DNA from: Ophiothrix spiculata
Taxonomy: Eukaryota; Echinodermata; Ophiuroidea; Amphilepidida; Ophiotrichidae
Length of the DNA: 32,173 nt
Reading direction: 5' to 3' (one strand)
Assembly: GCA_000969725.1 (NCBI GenBank)
Contig: JXSR01S027788.1
The notes under the pieces were generated by a model. It saw only the letters and a list, made by a program, of their open reading frames with translations. It was not told the DNA's origin and searched no databases. The stretch's first letter is position 1. Every line of letters starts with the position of its first letter. The position numbers and the translations under genes are program-made. This document shows, piece after piece, positions 11,701 to 19,505 of this stretch.

Positions 11701-14700
11701 CAGTAATCCTTGTTATAATTTTGTGAAATGCCCAACTCTTGAAATTTGCAAAATAAAAATGCGCAAAAAATTGTAATGCTTTAAAGTATGTGCAGATGAG
11801 CTTTACCAGGGCTCCCAGCATATCAGAGAAATCAGGGATAATTATTTCAACTTTATCCTGCATAACAAGCTTGCTCCTATACTTCTTCATCAGGATATCA
11901 GGACTTCAATTAGATAAAATGATGAATTACTTAAAGCAATACTATAAGATTTTGATCAAAAATGATTTATAGTAAAAACAGCATAAAATGGAGGAATGAG
12001 ACTATCTTAAAGCGTTTTCAAGTGTATTTTATGAAAAAAAAAATGTTTTGCCACCAAAAAATGGATAAAAAGCATATGCATGCTTTCCTATACTAATACA
12101 TGTTGAATTAAATTTTGGGATCCCGAATTTAATTCAACAAATGGCCATAACAGAAAAAGTAAGCATCTTTCAGCCAAATCGTTTGGAGGGTATTCATATC
12201 TACCAAAAACAAACCAAATAAACCCAAAAAATCAAACGTCATGGTTGACAGGGGGGCGCTTCATTTTTAACACTTTATAGTATTGCTTTAAGCTGGGACA
12301 GACTTGATGAGCGCTGGAATCACCAGCTAAATGTTATGACTTTTAAATGTTTAAAAAATATTGCTCCTCAGTATCTTTCAACTATGTTCACTTTTACACA
12401 TTCAACTCATACCAAAAACACAAGGAGTAGACTAAATAATATTCTTATTGTACCATCATGGAACATTGCTGCTGGTAGAAGAACATTCCACTATGGAACT
12501 GCTTCTTTGGAACAAACTCCCAACTGATATGATATTCGTTCCAATTTTTTGAATATGAGTTTCAATGAATGTAGAAATGTTATTTCTACGTAACTTGTAA
12601 TCATTGACTATTTTAATACTTCGTTTCTTTTCATTTAAATATACAAACATTTATATTTTTGTAAAATATCATTCTTTGTAATTATAAATATATGTATGTA
12701 ATTTTCTCTGGACCTCTTGGGAGACCTATACATTTGTATTGAAAGGTATGCCAGAATAAAGATAGAATAAACTAAAAAAAATTCCAGTCAGGGAAAAGTC
12801 AGGGATTTTGATCAAAATGCCTGAAAATCAGGGAAAAGCGAAAATGTGGTCACCCAGACTAATTTTTCCCAATATGTCAGGTCTCTGTACTTCTAGGTTC
12901 ATATGCGTGGTTGTAGGATATGTTTTTCGTAAAAATAATTATCATGGAATTTTGAGACCTCATTAGGGAAGAATCAGGGAATTTCACTTTCATAAAATGC
13001 TGGAAACCCTGTTTACTGCAGCACATCAACTTTTTAATCTCAAAAGATATCTTTTGCTGCAAACAGCAAGAAACTCAGGAGACTACACTTTGATCAGCAT
13101 GAATTACAATAAGTTAAAATTGTGAATTGATAAAAAAACTGTGTGCGTAGATGATCACTGCACAACTGTAGCAGATCGATATAGTGCGTATCGCATACAT
13201 ATGACTCGCGCAATGGTATCCATGGCTTGTTTTTGACTGGGATTAGCTTTGTTCACGGATGAAGAAAAGCCAAACAATGTCCGCCTATTTATTGATGATC
13301 AGTATAGCTAAATTATTTTGCCATTACTTTTCACAGAAACCTATGATGCTGGGCAGACTGTGGCGGACATTTTGTGCTCGGCAAGCCAACTTTCTACCCA
13401 AATATGTTGTGTATCACTATCTACGCAGCAAAGGCTGGGTTCCAAAAGGTGGAGCCAAATATGGGGCAGATTTTGGTAAGTACACAAAAGTACACAATTA
13501 CTTAAATAAAATCTTGAGTAATAATAATGTCTTGGAGACATAAAAGGTAATCTTACCTTGTTTTTGATTTGATTTCAGGCCTGTTGACAGTTGAATTTTT
13601 TTCTGGGCTTTAGGATCTTTTGGATCTTAAAAGTAGAAGTGACATTATTTCCTTGCAAAAATATTTTTTGACAAAGTATTAACCAGATTACCAGATTTTG
13701 GTAAGTACACAAAAGTACACCAATTACTTGGATAAAATCTTGAGTAATAATAATGTCTTGGTTGATATGTACAAAAGAAGTTAAAGATTTAGACCAGGTT
13801 TAAAGTTAGACCGGGTCTAAGTCAAAATTACTACTGCCATAAAAGGACCTTTGGTAGCATTTTGAACTGCAACAACTTTCAAAATTCAAGATACAACTAT
13901 AAATCTTACAAACAACATAAAATATGACAATACTGGTTTCGGAAAATATATTTACCTGTGAAACAAACTTTCACTTAAACCAGGTCTAAATTTAAACCTT
14001 GTTTAACTCTTAAACCTCTATAGAACATATTTCGGACCCATATGTTTGACCTTGCCACCTAATGTGAGTGCACTGCCTTTATCTTCTTTATGTTGATGTT
14101 TGAACTTGAAATTTCTTATTATGATATATTGTTATGTGTTGCATGAAACCTGCTGAATCATTTTCCTTCTTATCTTTTCAGTTTTATACAAGAAAGGCCC
14201 TCCGTTCTACCATGCGACTTACTCTGTCTTTGTGAGCATGATAGATGAACATGATTCCAATGAGTTATCGGATAGAAAGTTGTGGAATTGGACAACTGTG
14301 ACTGGTAAAAACAGGATCACAGAGACTGTTGCTAAGGTAAGAACTAATATCATGAAAAAACTGAAGCAATTACGAGGGGGTATCAACAAGTTTAAAGATC
14401 AATCAGAAGGAAAGGAGCTATATCTCTGATGAAATTTTTTCAGAATAGTAACTTGTCTCTATTGAACATTATCAAAATGTTGATTTTATGCGGTATATAA
14501 TATTGGATTCAGTTAAAGCGAGTTATTTTTTTAACTTTGCACAGTGACTATGCATATGAAGACGCCTTAAGGAAAATGTTGTTGCTGGCTTTATATTTTC
14601 TTGGTGATCTTTATAACTTTTGGATACCCCTTGTAATCCTACAGTAGTTCATTCAAGAGGCTGCACCTTCAAGGATGAAAACGGTACATGTAATAAGTTG

Positions 14701-15909
14701 CTACCTGTAGATTTTGTTTATTTTTTGTCAGTTAATAGATAAGAGTTTAAATTTCAAAATTCACCAATAAAAAATGGAGGTTACCAATCATCTAAGCATG
14801 CTATGACGTCATATTGATGATGTCATTTTCTTTTTAATGGACAATAACTTGAAAAGTCGAGCATATATATCATTTGACATAATTTCCAACCGAATTTCGA
14901 CATTTCTGGTGATAAAACTTGTTATTTAGATTTTACCCCAATGAATATCTTTTTAAACAGTCAGTGACACCATATTTTTTTTCTCAATTTAACATTCACT
15001 TGACATTCACAATTGACCAGCCAAAATTAAAACATTCTACAGGTAGCAAATATGCATTTTGTTATATAGGAAAACACATCTTAAAAATTTCTTCACTGAA
15101 GGCCTGTTGAGTCAGGAGCACACCATTTCGCTGTATTTTTTGTGTTGTTTGGCACTTATCTGGAAGACAATGTGTAAATTACGAGTGCGCGTGTTGAAAA
15201 ACCTTGTTCGAAATTAGACCCATTTTGTATCCAATACGGCACCAGCTAGAATCTCCATTAATTTTTATGCTGGAATGAATTGGAATTTTGGAAAGGATTA
15301 AAGCTTAAATTCAATCTGTACAACTTAGCAATTCTCACACAAGTCAATACTTTATACATGAAGAATGACAGGCTAACATGAGCCTGAGCTAGCCTGTATG
15401 ACACATTTTGTGAGTCAAAAAAGGGGGTATTTCAGTGATGAAGTGCAGAAAAATGGGGGACTATGGGTGAAAGGCAGAAAAAAGTTGGGTCTTTCCGTGT
15501 TAAAATAGCCAAAAATTTGCAAACTTTGGTTTAAATAGGGGTAATTAAGTGACTGTTGGTAAATATAGGGGGAGCAAGCGAAAAGAAACAGGGTCTTTTT
15601 AGCGGCACATTGCACATAACTCATAGATGAGAGGTTTGGTTTAAAAGGGGTCTTGTCTGTCTTCAGTTTTTCCCAATTATGGGATACTTAATATCATAGT
15701 CAAGAAAGATTTCATTAATATTGTATTTTATTAAATCTTCTTTGCAGGAGGTGTTAGTGTGCTATGTCCTTAAGCCGCCGGGCATCCGAGACATTGATTT
15801 GGCATCCCCAAAATGTCTTCACAGATTCAAGGTACAGGAGGTTGTTATGAAGCGATGGGTGCCATCAAGAGAACGTGAGCCAAGTGACTCAGTGCATCTT
15901 ATATCATAA
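5544..15909 (+). CDS. TSEN2: tRNA-splicing endonuclease catalytic subunit Sen2 (complete gene, 8 coding exons)
   Basis: Spliced CDS joins 5544-5735, 7218-7305, 8968-9025, 9426-10248, 11421-11474, 13337-13475, 14182-14336 and 15748-15909: 1671 nt, 556 aa, every intron GT..AG and all phases compatible. In the family, Sen2 cleaves the 5' splice site of intron-containing pre-tRNAs within the nuclear TSEN heterotetramer. Visible hallmarks are the N-terminal RVYQSEEAPFPVP and GFFGKGILSKSKP segments, DPFKIYEYLQ opening the C-terminal region, the HYLRSKGWVPKGGAKYGADF nuclease-fold segment, and KGPPFYHATYSV. By alignment to human TSEN2 (Y369/H377/K416, recalled), the triad is Tyr454, His462 and Lys503. 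Human TSEN2 is about 465 aa; the extra length here is a low-complexity acidic linker (about residues 130-360). The start ATG lies in a strong GCCATGG context. Identity is very secure; the exact 5' UTR is not. Confidence 0.95.
6416..6556 (-). mobile_element. tRNA-derived SINE in TSEN2 intron 1
   Basis: Read on the minus strand from 6556: AGGGCGTCATGGCCGAGTGG has a Ser/Leu-type A-box (TGGCCGAGTGGT). A 5-bp anticodon-like stem TTGGA/TCCAA follows, then a degraded B-box (GGGATCCAATCTCC). The body runs on to about 6416 (ACTCTCGGGCC). The degraded B-box and mispaired acceptor stem exclude a functional tRNA. Intron 1 is otherwise featureless from 5736 to 6415. Confidence 0.6.
6615..7146. mobile_element. 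TTAA-flanked MITE in TSEN2 intron 1 (532 bp)
   Basis: TTAA at 6611-6614 and 7147-7150 flank imperfect inverted ends AGGGACTGGCCTAGATCC and its partner (ATGACTAGCCTAGATTCC on the complement). TTAA duplications are used by piggyBac and Kolobok-type elements. Its right end lies about 70 bp from the exon 2 acceptor. Confidence 0.6.
7218..7305 (+). CDS. TSEN2: TSEN2 coding exon 2 (residues 65-93)
   Basis: Acceptor tttacag ends at 7217 and donor GTAAGT begins at 7306. The exon reads GFFGKGILSKSKPQHQQFES and onward, which is the second Sen2 N-terminal signature. It ends one base into a codon (phase 1), matching the two-base completion at the start of exon 3. Confidence 0.92.
7932..8204 (+). mobile_element. 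MITE family 'GTCATGTG', copy A (TSEN2 intron 2)
   Basis: Inverted ends of about 40 bp, ATCGTCATGTGGGTGCAAG... and the complement of ...GCACTCACATGACGAT, continue with GTCGTATCTNCAATGGCTGCC. An internal palindrome (GGTTCTT...AAGAACC) is centred near 8075. Further copies occur at 21757-22260, 28371-28608 and 28663-28923. Intron 2 from 7306 to 7931 shows nothing else. Confidence 0.8.
8673..8898. mobile_element. Tourist/Harbinger-like MITE (226 bp, TTA duplication)
   Basis: Ends GGGCGTGTTCATAC and complement of GTGTGAACACAGCC form inverted repeats. TTA is duplicated at 8670-8672 and 8899-8901. Internal GTGTGAACGCAA occurs twice. The TWA duplication with a GG-start terminus fits PIF/Harbinger MITEs. 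Confidence 0.7.
8968..9025 (+). CDS. TSEN2: TSEN2 coding exon 3 (residues 94-113)
   Basis: Short 58-bp exon between acceptor ggtttcag (ends 8967) and donor GTAAGT (9026). It encodes a basic, Gln-rich stretch LPPKERKFQQQRFQQIRHH and leaves two bases that combine with exon 4 to give Lys113. The preceding acceptor is preceded by a TTTCAATTTGGTTTC pyrimidine run. Sequence conservation is weak here, so the call rests on splice sites and phase. Confidence 0.85.
9426..10248 (+). CDS. TSEN2: TSEN2 coding exon 4: acidic/Ser-rich linker and start of the C-terminal region
   Basis: Large 823-bp exon (residues 113-387) between acceptor tgttacag and donor GTAATT. It begins KYERHLSWQRLLAEQLLAKR, matching the helical part of vertebrate Sen2 that precedes its variable linker. 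The linker is Ser/Thr-rich, then strongly acidic. It contains three 10-residue repeats (168-197) and the hydrophobic-acidic motif ELIIVSDED near 321-329. The exon closes with KKVVRKTDPFKIYEYLQLCF, the conserved entry to the C-terminal region. The long linker resembles human TSEN2 in position but not in sequence. Confidence 0.93.
9589..9678 (+). repeat. Three in-frame 30-bp tandem repeats in TSEN2 exon 4
   Basis: Three consecutive 30-bp units (9589-9618, 9619-9648, 9649-9678) encode (S-x-S-S/L-S-L-D-K-D/V-P)x3, consensus SASSSLDKDP. Adjacent units differ by 2-3 bases, so the expansion is recent. The multiple-of-three unit keeps the frame. This lies in the disordered linker. Confidence 0.95.
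10881..11266. mobile_element. TTAA-flanked MITE in TSEN2 intron 4 (386 bp)
   Basis: Perfect 17-bp ends AGGGCAAAGGAAATGAA and its complement at 11250-11266, with TTAA at 10877-10880 and 11267-11270. No coding capacity. The last 150 bp before exon 5 are free of repeats. Confidence 0.8.
11421..11474 (+). CDS. TSEN2: TSEN2 coding exon 5 (residues 388-405)
   Basis: 54-bp phase-0 exon reading AFFLSFGLGCLSVLDENE, flanked by acceptor ttgtttgcag and donor GTAAGT. It matches the vertebrate Sen2 segment AFFLVYALGCLSIY, the hydrophobic helix/strand of the endonuclease N-terminal-like subdomain. Confidence 0.94.
11575..11665 (+). mobile_element. Possible degraded SINE piece (TSEN2 intron 5)
   Basis: TTTTCGAGTCCCG (11611) resembles a B-box with one end eroded. 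It is followed at a SINE-like distance by TTTCCTTGGGCAA, a motif common in SINE bodies. No A-box was found, so this is weak. Confidence 0.3.
11861..11934 (+). pseudogene. LINE reverse-transcriptase C-terminal fragment, part 1
   Basis: HNKLAPILLHQDIRTSIR, followed after a frameshift by MMNYL, resembles the LQNKxARII...D..T segment that precedes the C-terminal W-x-x-L-x-x-R block in non-LTR retrotransposons. It continues across the TTAA-flanked MITE into part 2 at 12288. Low complexity and the frameshift make this half less secure than part 2. Confidence 0.45.
11935..12287. mobile_element. TTAA-flanked MITE inside a LINE fragment (353 bp)
   Basis: Perfect inverted ends AGCAATACTATAA at 11935 and 12275-12287, flanked by TTAA at 11931-11934 and 12288-12291. 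Excising the element plus one TTAA joins the reading frame MMNYL to SWDRLDERW of the LINE, so it inserted into the LINE remnant. Confidence 0.85.
12288..12780 (+). mobile_element. Non-LTR retrotransposon (LINE) 3' end, part 2
   Basis: LSWDRLDERWNHQLNVMTFK, then CLKNIAPQYLSTMF...THTKNTRSRLNN and GRRTFHYGTASLEQTPN, ending TGA. This is the typical C-terminus after the reverse transcriptase of L2/CR1/RTE-like elements (FKCLxxxAPxYL, N-T-R-S, G-x-R-x-F-x-Y, LWNxLP). A short 3' UTR ends in an A-rich tail containing AATAAAGATAGAATAAA (about 12755-12780). It is 5'-truncated and nonfunctional. Plus orientation, same as the host gene. Confidence 0.75.
12781..13000. repeat. TCAGGGA-rich repeated segment
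   Basis: The heptamer-like word TCAGGGA(A/T) recurs at about 12787, 12798, 12828 and 12972, with a related CAGGGATA at 11833. It looks like a degraded dispersed repeat with terminus AAACCCTG near 13014; a paired end could not be fixed. Confidence 0.35.
13337..13475 (+). CDS. TSEN2: TSEN2 coding exon 6 (nuclease fold core, residues 406-451)
   Basis: 139-bp exon with acceptor cttttcacag and donor GTAAGT, ending one base into codon 452. It encodes LGRLWRTFCARQ followed by VVYHYLRSKGWVPKGGAKYG, the most conserved part of the tRNA-intron endonuclease catalytic domain. Its last 9 bp and the donor are part of a 69-bp segment copied 225 bp downstream in intron 6 (13692-13761). Confidence 0.96.
13467..13535 (+). 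repeat. Direct repeat, copy 1: exon 6 end plus splice donor
   Basis: CAGATTTTG|GTAAGTACACA, running to GTCTTGG at 13535, spans the exon 6/intron 6 boundary. A second copy at 13692-13761 has one inserted base and a few substitutions. Confidence 0.9.
13692..13761 (+). repeat. Direct repeat, copy 2: decoy exon 6 donor inside intron 6
   Basis: Near-identical copy of 13467-13535, including TTTTG|GTAAGT at 13696-13706. The two donors are exactly 225 bp apart (75 codons), but use of the second would read an in-frame stop TAA ending at 13541. It is therefore expected to be silent or to give a truncated/NMD product. Confidence 0.9.
13785..14010. mobile_element. MITE in TSEN2 intron 6 (about 226 bp)
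   Basis: Imperfect ends AGATTTAGACCAGG and complement AGAGTTAAACAAGG, followed by a second shared block (GTTTAAA..TTAGACC[C/T]GG). Flanked by TAA (13782-13784 and 14011-14013), or TTAA if the boundary is moved one base. Superfamily undecided between Harbinger-like and TTAA-type. Confidence 0.65.
14182..14336 (+). CDS. TSEN2: TSEN2 coding exon 7 with all three catalytic residues (residues 452-503)
   Basis: 155-bp exon between acceptor ttatcttttcag and donor GTAAGA. VLYKKGPPFYHATYSV carries catalytic Tyr454 (codon 14187-14189) and His462 (14211-14213). The last codon, AAG at 14334-14336, is Lys503, which aligns with catalytic Lys416 of human TSEN2 in the VSKELMLCY context. The exon boundary therefore falls immediately after the catalytic lysine. 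Confidence 0.96.
14337..15747 (+). other. TSEN2 intron 7
   Basis: 1411-bp intron. No paired terminal repeats or coding signature found. A G-rich degenerate stretch at 15420-15660 repeats AAATAGGGG/AAAGGGG-type words and may be an old repeat. Confidence 0.5.
15748..15909 (+). CDS. TSEN2: TSEN2 coding exon 8 (C-terminus, residues 504-556)
   Basis: Acceptor tctttgcag ends at 15747. The exon reads EVLVCYVLKPPGIRDIDLAS and later RFKVQEVVMKRWVPSRERE, the Sen2 C-terminal block that packs against the nuclease core. The stop TAA is at 15907-15909. The tail DSVHLIS is short, as in other Sen2 proteins. Confidence 0.95.
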   Translation, partial: EVLVCYVLKPPGIRDIDLASPKCLHRFKVQEVVMKRWVPSREREPSDSVHLIS

Positions 15910-16023
15910 GCGATTGGTGTCATCATTTACAGCAGAAATGGATTTTGTTTTCAACAACTCCTGTGCAGTATTATTTTGAGTGTATCGTTCATCAAAACAA
16001 ATTTGTTGCCTGGATTCACAAAT

Positions 16024-16260
16024 GTGTTGACTCACCCCGAAAAGGGGGACTTTGCGACAGAACACTTTTCGAGAAACTGATGAAAAAAGGCAGCAAAAAA
16101 TAATGAAAATAATAAGAATTTCCAGCAGATTTTCTGTTGTAAAATTTGATCAAAAAACAAGTAAGGTGTCATTTTAAAGCTTAAAAAATGTTGTAACAAA
16201 TGAATTGATAAAATCAAAATTGATATCGTCTTCAAAGCCCCTTTTGGGGTGAGCCATCAC
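16024..16260. mobile_element. MITE family 'GTGATGGCTCACCCC', copy 1 (237 bp)
   Basis: Ends GTGTTGACTCACCCCGAAAA and complement GTGATGGCTCACCCCAAAAG, flanked by AAAT at 16020-16023 and 16261-16264. Copy 2 is at 21953-22203 and aligns along its length. The 4-bp duplication in both copies argues for an integrase with 4-bp stagger; the superfamily is not determined. Confidence 0.85.
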
Positions 16261-16329
16261 AAATAAGGAATATGTGTAATCCAGGAATACAAAATAATTT
16301 TTCTGCTGTATAATATTTCAATATTTAAA

Positions 16330-16577
16330 GGCTCTGTCACACATCACCGTATTGAACCAAACGTACGCCTCACATACTTAATCCCACCATTGTTTGGGTT
16401 TATACATTGTTATTCATCATGTGTTCGTTAGAAGTACGTTCAATACGTTATCCATTTGGTTTATCCGTTATGTATACATTCATTTAGTTATCCATACGGT
16501 GGTAGTCCGTTTGGCACACGTTCAGTATGTGAAACTTTTGTACGTTTTGGCACTATACGGTGATGTCTGGCAGAGCC
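16330..16577. mobile_element. MITE with TAAA duplication (248 bp)
   Basis: GGCTCTGTCACACATCACCG at the left pairs with the complement of ATACGGTGATGTCTGGCAGAGCC at the right (23 bp, two mismatches). TAAA flanks both ends (16326-16329 and 16578-16581). Internally rich in CGTA/TACG words. Confidence 0.75.
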
Positions 16578-16657
16578 TAAAGAGGATCGATCATCCCGAA
16601 ACTTTTCCCCAAGTATTTAGATTTTTGCATCATTCAAAGTATAAAGTATACGCATTG

Positions 16658-16756
16658 GTATACGTTATTCGCTATACGCTCCTGGTGAGGCACTCATGTG
16701 TTTAGTGATCCCCATCAATTTCAACAGTATGAGTGCCTCTCGCGAATACCGTATAC
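16658..16756. repeat. Imperfect inverted repeat
   Basis: GTATACGTTATTCGC...GAGGCACTCATG (16658-16700) pairs with CATGAGTGCCTC-like sequence running to CGAATACCGTATAC (to 16756). It shares GTATAC/TACG-rich style with the neighbouring element and may be a related remnant. Confidence 0.5.
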
Positions 16757-18017
16757 TTATATGTGATCGCAGCCTTAGCGGTAATAATGACAGTATGCAG
16801 TGTCTCATTGTCAAATTCAAACCCTACATGAATATATCAAAACAATTTAGATATTATTTTATTTTTAATTATCCTTGTCGACAACGATAAATATTGCCCC
16901 CTATAGTTGAATTTTTAAAAATGGCTTTTTCAGGAGATCTAATGCAAACTCCAAATTTCTTTGATTTATCTGCAATCTATGATGTGAAAGGAATGTTTTA
17001 CAAACGAATCTGTGGCTCTTTCTTGATAAATAGCTTCAATAAATACGTTCAGAGAATCAACAGACAAAATAAAAATAAATTTTTTGACTCTTCTGAAGGT
17101 TTTGATCACATTTTCCCCAACATCTGGTAATTTACTGTTATTTTCTAGTATATAAAGTGTAAATCATCCATAAATAAAATTTCGTCCAAGGCCCTTTAAA
17201 ACGGTCTGTTAGTGGAGACTTATTCCTGTAATGAAGCTGCACTAAAGCTAAACTTTGTTTGTACACACTGACGACATGCTGTTTTCACACTAGTGTATTT
17301 TTGTAGCTTTTTCACTTTGTGGAGACTATTTGCTTCTAGTTGTAGCAGCAAGAGTCAAGCTGCTGATATGATTAATAGCTGACAGAAGTGTTGTTGTACG
17401 ACAAGATTTTACAACTTCAAAATAATTTCTCTTCTGCACTTATCTTTTGTATGCGATTTATTGTGATTTTTTGAGAATTGATTATATATAATATCTATAC
17501 GATATTGATTTTTCAACATCAACATCAAATATCCATTCTAATCTAAAAGTGAACAAGTGATAGGTCAAAATAGTTTGTTGCATTGAACATTCTATACAAT
17601 AGTGGATTCTGAGCCGGTCCCAATTTTTGTTACTCAGCCAAGCACACAAGTCTGAAACTAATGGAAAAGCTACAAAACAGCACTGAGTACGAAAGTGACA
17701 TTGGTGTACTTTTTATATTTATGTGCAAAAAATAAACCAGACCCTTCCATCATTTTTTGTGCACTTAAATGGAATAAGATGCACACAAGCAGATGCTGGG
17801 TCCTGTCGTTTTATAAAGAGTGGCAAAACATCACATGCAATAAATAAATCCAAAACACTTCGTCTTTGTTTCATTTGATAAATTTAATATATTCTCTAGC
17901 ATCATGATAATTATTATAAACATTTCCCTCGTCAGCTGCTGATAACAGCTAAAACATGTATTCATATACCCTGGTACATTATATCATAAAACACTGAGCC
18001 AATGTCTAATTACTTAC
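16757..18017. other. Intergenic stretch
   Basis: Nothing recognised except AATAAA hexamers that could serve TSEN2 (17038-17079 and 17173). No paired repeat ends were found. Confidence 0.4.
17038..17079 (+). promoter_or_regulatory. Possible TSEN2 polyadenylation signals
   Basis: Three AATAAA hexamers occur at 17038, 17068 and 17074, with a fourth at 17173. They are the first canonical hexamers I found downstream of the TSEN2 stop. A 3' UTR of over 1.1 kb would contain two MITEs (16024-16260 and 16330-16577). Nothing in the sequence proves cleavage here; a variant hexamer nearer the stop is equally possible. Confidence 0.25.
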
Positions 18018-18092
18018 GGAGTCCAAGGAGGTTTTATGTAGGTCTCTGGTCACACAGGTATCAAATTTGCCTCTCAGCGCTTTGAGTACCAA
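18018..18092 (-). CDS. Candidate internal exon, unknown gene, minus strand
   Basis: On the minus strand, a good acceptor (ctctttctttcaacag) is followed by 75 bp and donor GTAAGT. Only one of three frames is open: LVLKALRGKFDTCVTRDLHK, then TSLDS, 25 codons, phase 0 on both sides. The splice signals are as good as those of TSEN2. No neighbouring exon could be linked and the peptide is not recognised. It could be a cassette exon of a long minus-strand gene or a chance exon-like sequence. Confidence 0.4.
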
Positions 18093-18589
18093 CTGTTGAA
18101 AGAAAGAGGATTTACAGCCACAATGCTGTCAATAACAGCATACTATTCCTGAAGTAAATGTGTCGCATTTAAATGATAAAATTATCTCAAGTAGTAGACT
18201 TTGTACAGCAAAGAAATTATAATATCAACCAAAATGCCAGACACCCATTGTTTTGGTGCTGTAACTATCTATAGCCAAAATATCCATTAAAAATATAATA
18301 AAAACTACTTTTATTTATGAGAAAGTATTATTGTGTTTTTCATGTAAAAAACAAATTTATAAGTAACTGAACATTGTAAGTACTACATCAAACCTAAATT
18401 TGAAAAATATCACTTTTCACTTTGGCATTTACTGTATTCAGCAAATCTTGATCACAATTTTGAGACCACTTTTCACTTAAACTTGGCAGTAGATTGCACT
18501 GAAGTAGACATTGATCTATAAAACATCATTCTGTGTTTATATCACATGATTTGGTTCAAAACACCTTCATAAAATACAGCAAACTTTAA

Positions 18590-18830
18590 CCCTAACTGAT
18601 CTGAACATTTCTCTCTCTCTCTCCAAAGTCATAAAAATAAGTTCACATAGGTCCATTAAAAAAAAGACAAGTGATATAATATACAGGGAGCAAATTGGCA
18701 ACGCCTATGGATGGACATTGTTTTAAGATGCGCAAGGTTCCTGCGGGGCATGGCCACCTTTGTAGCCTCCCTGTTTCCAAGGAGAGGAGGGCATCAACAA
18801 ATCAGAAAAAGAGACTATGTTCAGTTAGGG
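18590..18830. mobile_element. TTAA-flanked MITE (241 bp)
   Basis: Ends CCCTAACTGATCTGAACAT and complement CCCTAACTGAACATAG, TTAA at 18586-18589 and 18831-18834. A CT-microsatellite sits just inside the left end (CTCTCTCTCTCC). Confidence 0.8.
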
Positions 18831-18857
18831 TTAAAATGATTTCCAGAATCCATTAAA

Positions 18858-19083
18858 GGTGCGTTTACACTGTGACGACTTGGGGGGGAAACGACAAGCA
18901 ACGTAGACCTTCGTATTGCAATTTTGAATTATACACCCGTCATCGTTACTTAAAGTCAGTTAACACTAACACACGCTGCTAGCCACGCACACTATCGTTA
19001 CTATCAGTCGTTTTCAGTTACAACTTTTTAGTTGCAAATACGTTACCCTCTGTTGAAACAAGTCATCACAGTGTAAACGCACC
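18858..19083. mobile_element. MITE with GGTGCGTTTACACTGTGA ends (226 bp)
   Basis: GGTGCGTTTACACTGTGACG at 18858 and the complement of GTCATCACAGTGTAAACGCACC ending at 19083 are inverted repeats of 25 bp with one mismatch. The duplication is unclear, although ATTA occurs just outside each end. Only 24 bp separate it from the previous element's right TTAA. Confidence 0.7.
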
Positions 19084-19288
19084 ATTAGTAATTAGTATAG
19101 ACAAATTATCAATTGGGTGATTCCATAGCATTGTGCTGCTAGCAATGTAATATGAGCATCACATCACTGTTTGTTAAGTTTGTCAATATAATACTGGTGA
19201 ATAATATATAAACAGCAGTGACTCTTTTCTTCTCACTCCCTTATAAATCTTTCATTGAGATGTTTTCTTTAAGTACAAAATCCCACTA

Positions 19289-19443
19289 CTATGGCAGAAG
19301 TTCAAAAGTGATTGAAACAATGATGTTGCCTTGAAGGTCAACAACTTGTCTGTCCAGATTAACCTCTGACAGTGCATCGTACATGGAACCACCTGAATTG
19401 ACCAAAACCATGTTGCATTCACTTTCAAAGTAATAAATCACTC
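19289..19443 (-). CDS. Candidate terminal exon, unknown gene, minus strand
   Basis: After acceptor cataattgtag (AG at 19445-19444), 155 bp reads (x)VIYYFESECNMVLVNSGGSM, then YDALSEVNLDRQVVDLQGNI, then IVSITFELLP and TAG (19291-19289). The composition and balanced hydrophobic/acidic pattern look protein-like. I do not recognise the family and found no upstream partner exon. The acceptor lies about 60 bp from the MITE at 19506. Confidence 0.35.
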
Positions 19444-19505
19444 CTACAATTATGCTTATAAATAACACTTTTATAAAGAACCAACTTATGCCAGTGCATC
19501 CAGAC

